Shown here in pieces: positions 56,699-64,000 of a DNA stretch of 64,000 nt (the stretch's first letter is position 1; each line of letters starts with the position of its first letter). The notes beneath the pieces were generated by a model. That model was not told where the DNA came from. It ran no database searches and saw only the letters and a program-made list of their open reading frames with translations. A program made the translations under genes and the position numbers. The DNA comes from Gnetum montanum (taxonomy: Eukaryota > Streptophyta > Gnetopsida > Gnetales > Gnetaceae), in the NCBI GenBank assembly GCA_015680685.1, contig MNCI01016437.1, forward strand, positions 21,372-85,371, written 5' to 3'.

Positions 56699-57680
56699 TG
56701 AAACACCATAAATTTTAGGATTCTCATGATTAAGCATAGTCCCAAATTTGGGCAAGGATCTCTGCAAGCGTGGTGTCACGCTGGACCATGCAGACGACGT
56801 GGCATCCCAGAAGTCCTAACATCTGCAAGGCTATTTCTGAGCCTGCCTACCATCCCCTGTAGAACAGTCAATGCAGCACCTAGCCACGAGGCCAGTTTGC
56901 ATGAAAGAGGCAGTAGGGATAGACTGTACAGTTTGGCAACTTGTCTATCTCCCAAGCTGACAAGCGTACTACATCCTCTAGCTTGCCTAGCTTGAGACTT
57001 GACCTGATTGATGGTCTACCTAGGGACCATGCTAGGAGCTATTGAAAGTGTTTAGGATGAGCAAAATAATTTGGCAAGTTTTCTAACTGGAGAAACTACT
57101 ACGCTACGCTATGCTACACAACATAGCAGGCCAAGAGGAGATTGATCAGGTGCCACAGATGCAGTTGACAATAACTTAGCCCCCCGAGATACTTGTCTTG
57201 TTTCATCCTTAAAGCATGAGCAACATAACGTAGCAAAGTCTGGAAAATTTCGTCAAAAATCACCTTCATTTAAGTGCTACGCTATGCTATGCTACATAGC
57301 ATAGCATAGTGTAGCAGGGTTTGATGAAAACAATGCTTCTGCACAGACTGATTTTGGCGAAGTGAACACATTTGCCTGTGTCTTAACCATCAAGCATGAT
57401 CCTTTTGCTAACACTCTAGGACATGACCAACATCCCGTGACGATATATTTGCAAAGTGAGTCAGAATTCAGGCCAAATAGAGTGCTACACTATGCTACGT
57501 AGCACAGCGTAGCAGGGTCAAGATGCACAAAGGTCCTCTGCCAAGTGATTCTAGCAAAAGAATTGCACTCGACCACACTCTGACCTCCAAGATTGCCTGT
57601 CCCACCTCACCCTCTGGCCCCAAGTAAAATTTCTTGACAAAGCATTGCAAATCAAACAAGGATTCATGACACACTGGCTA
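56699..57680 (+). repeat. Element E 3' LTR, right end truncated
   Basis: Begins TGAAACACCATAAATTTT after the purine tract. Contains three related hairpin segments about 180-200 bp apart (near 57105, 57295 and 57495); the middle one has 17-bp arms at 57276-57292 and 57299-57315 with one G-T pair. No TATA box or GGTACA end is present before copia sequence starts near 57680, so the LTR is cut. Confidence 0.7.
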
Positions 57681-57689
57681 TTTCATTCC

Positions 57690-58650
57690 TAGGGCACTAG
57701 TTCAAATTGAATCTATCACCCTTCATAATGGATGCTATACTTGGTGAACAATCTTTCATCCAAAACCTCTCTAAAACTTTATTGATATAGGTTTCTTGTG
57801 ACAGTCCCAGAATACATTTAGTTTTGTCCCTATGGATCTATATGCCAATGACATAAGATGCCTCACCCATATCCTTCATGTTAAAATTCTTAGAGAGAAA
57901 ATGTTTCACCTCATATAGAAATCCACTATTATTGGTTGCAAGAAGGATATCATCCACATATAGAACAAGGAAACAGATTTTTCTCCCACTAACCTTTTGG
58001 TATATACATTGATCCATGATGTTTTCTTCAAAACCAAATGAAGTGATTATATCATGAAAGTTTAAGTACCATTGACGGGAGGCCTATTTCAATCCATATA
58101 TGGATTTCCTAAGCCTGCATACCAATTTCTCATCATCACTAGAGAAAAATCCTTTAGGTTGTTTCATATAAACCTCTTCCTCTAGATCACCATTAAAATG
58201 TTATTTTCACATCCATTTGATGTAATTCAAGATCAAAATAGGCAACCAATGACATGATAACACGAATGGAGTCCTTCTTAGACACATGAGAAAAGGTCTC
58301 CTTGTAATCTATTCCCTCTTTCTAAGTCAACCCTTTAGCAACAAGTTTGACCTTATATCTTTCAATGTTGCCCAATGAGTCTTTCTTAGTCTTGAAGACC
58401 CATTTGCATCCAATGGATTTTACACCATCAAGGAACTTGACAAGATCTCAAACTCCATTAGATGACATAGAGTTTATTTCATCTTTCATGGTATCATACC
58501 ACAAGTTAGATTCCTTACAACTCATGGCTTGTGAAAACATTTCGAGATCATTTTCAGCTCCTATGTTGTAGTCAAACGCCTATAAATACACCATCTAGTC
58601 ACTAAGAATCATTGCTCACCTTACTCTAGTAGATATTCTTAATGTTGGTT
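57690..58650 (-). pseudogene. Element G copia reverse transcriptase, C-terminal end missing
   Basis: Minus strand: a LRRSTR-like start, ESNLWYDTMKDEINSM (about 58480-58530), SIGCKWVFKTKKDSLGNIERYK (about 58350-58415), KEGIDYKETFSHVSKKDSIR, DLELHQMDVK, then the catalytic YVDD at 57949-57960 in LVLYVDDILLATNN. It ends in KGDRFNLN near 57710. The family continues from there to RNase H, here lost. YVDD is intact; several stops and a short deletion after DVK inactivate it. Confidence 0.87.
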
Positions 58651-58739
58651 CATCATTCTTTTAAGGATCATGATGTTCAACAGGTTCTGGTATCTGTTTT
58701 TTAGTTGGATCTACTACTTCTTGATTAGCAGTTTATGGA

Positions 58740-59640
58740 ACTTCCATGACTGGTTGTTGTCTAGTAAACATTTGTGCTCTAGGTGTATTGTGCACAAAAA
58801 TCAGTTTATCATTTGAAATAGTGGGTTGAGAATTTGTATGATCTATCTCAAGAACAATGTTCCAAGATCTATTGCTCCCACTAATTAAGTCATTCTCAAG
58901 AAATTTAGCATTCCTTGATTCCACAAACTTAATATTATGTGATGGGCAATAAAATCTGTATCCCTTAGATTGTTTAACATATCTAATAAAGTACCCACTT
59001 ATGGTCCTTGGTTCTAGCTTCTTTTTTTGTGGATTATAAACTCTTACTTCAGACGAGCATCCCCAAACATGTGTTTGTCACAAAGTTAATTTCCAACCTT
59101 TCCATAATTCAAATGGTGTCTTTAAGATAGCCTTGGTTGAAACTTGGTTTAATATATACACCACCATCTTAAGAGCTTTAGTCCACAAGGACTTAGGAAG
59201 CTTGGAGCTGCCAAGCATACTCTACACCATGTCCAATAATGTTCAATTTTTTCTTTCTACTACATCATTCTGGTCTAGAGAACTAGGCATAGTGTATTGG
59301 GCAACAATCCTATGCTCTTGAAAAAACTTAGTAAATGGACCATGTGCTTGTCCATCATCAATATGTCTATCATAGTATTTACCATCTCTATTAGATCTCA
59401 CTATCTTTATTTCTCTACTTCAACCTTAAACACCTTAAAGGCATCTAAAGCTTTACTCTTGTTATGAAGCAGGTCAAGATACATATATCATGAGTAATCA
59501 TCAATAAAGGTAATGAAATGCTTTTGACCATACGCATCCATATCTAGACTACAAATATTTGTATGCATGATCTCTAATATGTCTAAACTCCTCTTGGCAT
59601 ATTTCTTTGACATATTAGTCTACTTTCCCTTTATGTAGCC
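58740..59640 (-). pseudogene. Element G copia integrase
   Basis: Minus strand: KRSLDILEIMHTNICSLDMD has asparagine where the first catalytic aspartate (HTD) belongs. FITFIDDYS follows, then IVRSNRDGKYY with asparagine for the second (RSD). DQNDVVERKN keeps the glutamate. Past the core: [26 protein letters not shown], and SKGYRFYCPSHN. Two of three DDE acids are lost and stops are present, so it is inactive. Confidence 0.87.
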
Positions 59641-60450
59641 CACAGAAATGTCAAAGTCAATAAAATCCAGAGTACTAAGTACTCCATCATTTACTAATCT
59701 CTTTATTCTTTCAATAGAGATGTGTCCTAATCTATGATGCCATAACATAGAGGATTTGTCATTCATAACACATCTCTTAATGCCAGCATGAACTTGCATA
59801 GAAGTATAAGAAGTTTTATTTTGTAAAGTAATTTTAAAAAGACCATCTGTTAATGTACCATTTCCAATAAGTTCAAATTTATAATATAAACTAAATATAG
59901 TGTCTGAAAAATTAAAGGAAAATCCCAATGATACAAGCCTTGAAACAGAAATTAAATTCCTTGAAAAACTTGGAATATAAAATGTCTTTTCCAATTCTAA
60001 AACAAAACCATTGCTTAAAATGAAAATGCATGTTCCAATTGCCTCCACATGTGAGCACATCTTGTTACCTAAATAGATGCATGACTCACTTCCCACTAGC
60101 TTCCTTAGGTTTTTCACCCCCTGCAAGGAATTGGTAACATGGATTGTAGAACCAAAATCAATCCACCCTGTGTCATGGCCAACATCAACCATATTAGATT
60201 CAACACAAACAAGTGATAGTTGAGTAACTTTCTTTTCAAGCCATTTCTGATATTTAGAATAATCCTTCTTTATGTGCCTTTTCTTTTTGCAAAAAAACAT
60301 CTGGAGTTTGTTCTTAATATCAGCTTGTGTAGGCAATTTGACCTTCCACTTGCCTTTGGCTTGTCGTTTATTCTTTTCATATGTAGCCAAATGCACACTC
60401 TCTTTCACTTCCATAGTAAGTCTTCCTTCTTCTTGCACACACATGGTCAT
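59620..60450 (-). pseudogene. Element G gag C-terminus, zinc knuckle, protease
   Basis: 276-codon open frame on the minus strand. The knuckle FFCKKKRHIKKDYSKY (about 60240-60300) has lost its first and last cysteines (family CxxCxxxxHxxxxC). Protease active site WIDFGSTIHVTN (about 60135-60165) has DFG for DSG. It continues EKTFYIPSFSRNLISVSRL and ends with the pre-integrase SSMLWHHRLGHISIERIKRLV, whose HxxxxH zinc-binding histidines are kept. Long but with lost catalytic residues. Confidence 0.88.
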
Positions 60451-61028
60451 TAGTTCATTGATTGACCATTTGTCCTATGTGTGTTATAAGAAGTCTTAAA
60501 GGGTCCATATTGTAGTGGGAGCATGTTTAAGATGTAGTTCACAAGGAAAAATTTTGACATCTCAACCTCAAGTGTTTTAAGTTGAGCTGCTATATCCCTC
60601 ATTTGCAGGATGTGCTCATACACACCACGAATTTCAGTGAGCTTCATGGATGAGAACTTCATTATCAAGGTGCTAGCCAATGCCTTGTCTAATGATTCAA
60701 ATTGTTCATCAATGGCCTTTAACAAAGTGCACACATTTTCATATTATTCCAATGAACCACACATACCAGCTAAGATCTTAGTTTTTATGAACATGACATA
60801 GAGGCGATTAGATCACTCCCATTTTTCATAATTACCAATATCTTCTAGATTGCTGATTGCTGTAACAGCAGGTGGTTCATCCTTATAGATAGCATAATCA
60901 ATGTTCATCCAGCCTAAATGAAGAATAATTCTCTCCTTCCATGCCTTATAATTATCACCCTTTAATTTAGGAATGTCACATTTAAAATCAAAGTAGCTTA
61001 TAGGTTGTATAACTGCATAATCAAACAT
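60451..61028 (-). pseudogene. Element G copia gag, N-terminal part
   Basis: ATG at 61028 (minus) begins MFDYAVIQP. The copia gag signature LKGDNYKAWKERI is at about 60920-60965. It continues through a frame break near 60810 to AIDEQFESLDKALASTL and GVYEHILQMRDIAAQL at about 60590-60700 (UBN2-type gag region). It then joins the next frame near 60450. Confidence 0.85.
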
Positions 61029-62092
61029 GCTTATGTCACTAAATTTGACGTTAAGCTACCATAAGACATGTTTACCAATGTCAATAATAAAAAATATGAA
61101 TCAAATGACATAAAATTGCCTATGGGCTAAATTTTAATTCAAATAGATTCATATATCCTTACGAAGAAACTATTAAATTATACTCCTTTTCTTAATCCCT
61201 ATGGGTAAATTAAGAAAAATAATTTAACATATCATCTTAATTAATCATATTAAATACAATAAAAATTATTGCAGGGTAAATTTTATCATATTACATATTA
61301 TTAATCACAAATTTTAATGTTGTGTATCATATGTGATCCAAAAGCTCTTAGTACATAACTTTGCATAATTAAAGATGTTGTAGCTACTCTCTAATTATAC
61401 AAAATTATATAGATCACTTGTTATAATTCATATGCAAAAAATGATGCATACATATACAAAAATATCCATAAAATTGATAAATTACCAAATTTAACATGGT
61501 ATAAATATAATTCATTCAATTATTCTAGCCCAAAGTGCCTAGGTGGACGCCAAAGTGCCAAAGGAAGACCCTATAAAATGATGCTAATTCATTAGCTAAC
61601 ATGAAAAACCACCAAAAATGATAATAACAATGATTAATGCTAAATATGCAAGTTGAAATGGAAAACGTGCATACATAATTCACAAAATCTAGCTATGCAC
61701 AAAGGGAATAAATATCTATTAGCCTTAAGACTGCTCAAGTTAAACTAACTCGTGCTCAACTTTTGAAAACATTTACATAACAACAGGCTATTGCAGGCCA
61801 ATGATAGTAGACTATCGCACGGAAAAAAAATTTGTAGACAACACAACTAGACCAACTCTCCAAAATAACAAAAGAAAATATCCTCATTACCATAGAAATA
61901 ATGGTTTCTATTTTCTAGTTCTACGATGCACAAGAATACACCAAAATGTGAGAGTGAAATCTCTTTCACTAGGCTAAAACCAAAAGCGAGCAATCTTCTT
62001 CAAACTACAAGGCGTAGAAATATTAAAAAAAAAATGTTGTTTACAGGTTGCACCATCATCAAAAACTGTATCAAGACAAAGATCTAACTTCA
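61029..62092 (-). other. Element G leader, non-coding
   Basis: About 1 kb of AT-rich sequence between primer site and gag start. No open frame or repeat that I can support. Confidence 0.6.
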
Positions 62093-62105
62093 CTCTGATA
62101 CCAAA
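62093..62105 (-). promoter_or_regulatory. Primer binding site of element G (initiator Met tRNA)
   Basis: Minus strand TTTGGTATCAGAG directly after the LTR end CCTACA. It contains TGGTATCAGAG, the complement of the initiator tRNA-Met 3' end. Confidence 0.92.
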
Positions 62106-62452
62106 TGTAGGAAAATAATTATGCAAAAAACCAAATGGCATAAGTAATCAAAGTACAGAATGCGAAAGCAAATGGCACAAGAAATTCACATGCATAAACA
62201 ATTGGAAATGCATAATTCTTGAGCAAATGGAACCAACCTATAGCCACTGATGCCTTGATGCCTCAGATTAAATTTGGCATTCTGATTCTTCTTTCACATG
62301 AGTGCTTTGCAACAATGATGTATGTAATCTTCAAGCATTTGTGAAAGGGACTAGAACTGCAATCTTGCTGTGATTCATGGTGCCTTTGTTCTGCAATCAA
62401 GAACAAATTTATAGACCATGGAATCATTACCATAAGAGACCTAATTCCAACA
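62106..62452 (-). repeat. Element G 5' LTR
   Basis: 347 bp if it runs TGTTGGAATTAGG...TTTTCCTACA (minus strand). Promoter TATA-like TCTATAAATT at about 62406-62416. The right end is inferred from the common copia start TGTTGGA, since no partner LTR is in the window. Confidence 0.7.
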
Positions 62453-63710
62453 TATAAAAAACATGTTACCAGATATGGAGACCACCTTGATATGTTAACG
62501 AAAATGCTTTAGTGTGTATTGTGGTCACTTTCATGCATTAACTAACCCATAAAAATGTATCGGTGGCCATATTAGCCACTTTCATACATTAACTAACCCA
62601 TAAAACGCATTAGTAAACATGGTGCCCACTTTCATGCACTAACTAATGCATAAAGCACTTTAGTGGGTGAGGCATGCTACATTTAAATGTAATATTTTAA
62701 ATTTAAAAAAGTTGTCATCAAAAGTAACCGAGAAGGTCGTGGCATGGTTTCTGTCATTATTATAAACCATGCTTTCCATATGAATGGACCCAATCATCTG
62801 TAGACGTATGAATTGGCTTTTGGTGGTGTGAAGGAATGCAACTTTTGTCTATTGCAACTTGGTCCTGTTTGACTACTGTAGACACTAAGTAAATCCATTG
62901 ACCCTCTTTTGGCACGTATGCAAATAGCAACCGGCAACGATTCCATACAGGGCTGGAATTTCATATTTTGTTAAACTGTAGATATACATGAACCTTGGGA
63001 AACGGTGCCTATATACAGTTATTTTTATAAGAGTTTGAATTAAAATAAAACTTATGGTAAAGTCTTGGACCCCATATACGGGTATGTTTCCAACCCTGAT
63101 TCCATATTATCATTACAGTTTGCAGGTTTTCTTTTTGAGGATTTTCAAATTGGAATCCAATATGTAGGATATTGGAAAAGCTACGACAGTTAAAATGGAA
63201 GTCCATGCTGCTGTGTGCGTGATGCTATGCATACCTCATCCTTATTATATTGTAGGGGTGTATGACTATACATGGTGCCGTGCATATATCAAAATTATTT
63301 TAGGGGAAGCCTCATCATTTATAAGGTAAACCTCCAAATCAACAATTACAACAACAATATCATTATAGAGAGTTGAAGATCCTCTAGCAAAACAAATGAG
63401 CACTTAAATCAATAAAAAAGCCCTAGGTATTCTTATATAGTATCAAAACCAAAATTCAGAAAATAGTCATGTGCGACATCATAGAGTTCATTTAAAATAA
63501 AGGGGATGCATATTCAAAAAAGCAAAATGCTTACAAATGCCACATTGGCTCATCTCACAAAGAGTCATGAGGATTAATTATTATAATTGTGCATCCATGG
63601 ATATTAGCCAATGGAATGAACACTTGTCACTATTAAGCTAATATAAGATTTAGTTTCCATTGTTTCTACAATTGATATTTATTTTTATCTTTTACCTTTA
63701 TTTTAATCAT
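62453..63710. other. Unassigned sequence between copia LTR and right-edge LTR
   Basis: No gene, LTR or domain recognised. Includes a threefold repeat at 62522-62680. May be the oldest genomic background in the window. Confidence 0.5.
62522..62680. repeat. Tandem repeat, about 50 bp x 3
   Basis: Three copies of a unit containing CACTTTCATGCATTAACTAA and CCATAAA, starting near 62523, 62575 and 62626, with point differences. Confidence 0.75.
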
Positions 63711-64000
63711 TGATGAGTGGCGAGGTACCCCTACACTCAACCATACGAAACGAGCGTAGCACGTGCGATCTAGTCAAACTCCGTAGACTAAATGCCGACA
63801 CGCCCCATGGAACACTTGGGGTTAATCATTCGTTGTCTTCCCAAACTTACTTGTAGTTGTCACGGTGTATGGTTAAGCAAGTTCGAGGTATATGACTTTT
63901 ATAGTCTTTTCTAGTTTTTCTCCTATGCTAAAGGGTGAAGGGTTGAAAAACTAGCTAAATCTAACTAAGGACTAAGTCTAAATTAACTAGCATCAGCATC
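63711..64000 (-). repeat. Athila-type LTR (element H), cut by window edge
   Basis: TGATGAGTGGCGAGGTACCCC is the reverse complement of the Z LTR end (GGGGTACCTCGCCGCTCATCA region) and continues in alignment with it, including TACACTCAACCATACGA. No primer site adjoins its left side, so it is a 3' LTR in minus orientation or a solo LTR, the rest lying to the right. Confidence 0.85.

Larger units (their letters stand above)
33051..57680 (+). mobile_element. Element E: large gypsy element with an internal antisense gene
   Basis: Order: truncated 5' LTR (to 34185), primer site, gag (split by element C at 35461-44934), linker, protease, hairpin array E1, antisense gene (minus strand), hairpin array E1b, RT fused to integrase, hairpin array E2, purine tract, truncated 3' LTR (from 56699). 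Without C the element is about 15 kb. LTR start, gag, protease, arrays and integrase equal those of B and C. It is the only copy retaining most of the antisense gene. Coding parts carry many stops. Both outer ends appear to be deleted, so I could not find a target duplication. Confidence 0.82.
57681..62452 (-). mobile_element. Element G: Ty1/copia retrotransposon, 3' part missing
   Basis: Minus strand, read right to left: 5' LTR (62452-62106), initiator-Met-type primer site, leader, gag, protease, integrase, RT. It breaks off in the end of RT near 57680 next to E's truncated LTR. RNase H and the 3' LTR are absent. Domain order gag-protease-integrase-RT is the copia order. Many stops. Confidence 0.88.

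Noticed and set aside
63009-63206. Minus-strand 65-codon frame near the right edge
   Set aside because: No motif, no context, and a length expected by chance in AT-rich DNA.
1-64000. tRNA, rRNA or host protein-coding genes
   Set aside because: None recognised on either strand; tRNA-like matches are only primer binding sites.

Overview
This window is plant repetitive DNA with no host gene that I can recognise. Every coding signal belongs to LTR retrotransposons, which are nested in one another and mostly broken by stops and frameshifts. The depth of nesting and the age spread of the insertions suggest a seed plant with a very large genome. The sequence alone does not identify the species.

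I use letters for the elements. A (+ strand, runs in from the left edge, ends 25131) is a Ty3/gypsy element. It is split by Z (+, 2199-19464, Athila-like, target duplication catgg). Z's gag is itself split by B (+, 4471-14585, target duplication gttac), the best preserved and probably youngest copy. To the right of A lies F (- strand, 25132-32544), an Athila-like element with gag, protease, RT, RNase H and integrase, which looks like the autonomous relative of Z. E (+, about 33050-57680) is a large gypsy element. Its gag is split by C (+, 35461-44934), a gag-protease-only copy of the same family. G (- strand, about 57680-62452) is a Ty1/copia element truncated at its 3' end. H (63711-64000) is an Athila-type LTR cut by the window edge.

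A (its 3' half), B, C and E share LTRs starting TGAAACACC, the same gag-protease module and the same integrase. None of the four has an intact family RT: B and C lack it, E's stops at the catalytic YMD(D), and A carries an RT of another lineage fused to the family integrase.

Two features of this family deserve attention. First, every copy carries arrays of short imperfect repeats between its coding blocks. Each unit is a small hairpin: complementary 3-6 bp arms around a 6- or 10-nt loop, followed by a TAAACTAGCA-like tail. The arms change together from unit to unit while loop and tail stay constant, which is covariation. Second, element E carries, between protease and RT, a gene on the opposite strand. 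It has its own TATA box and at least six GT-AG introns of 83-118 nt, five of which preserve a reading frame across the junction. Its last two exons and the intron between them are also present, at the same place and orientation, in B.

The assembly has local faults that affect interpretation: a 319-base gap (12415-12733), a 182-bp block placed a second time in inverted orientation between two single Ns (7035-7219), and two single-N joins with duplicated flanks (17962 and 39292). All element boundaries given as 'about' are judged by eye.
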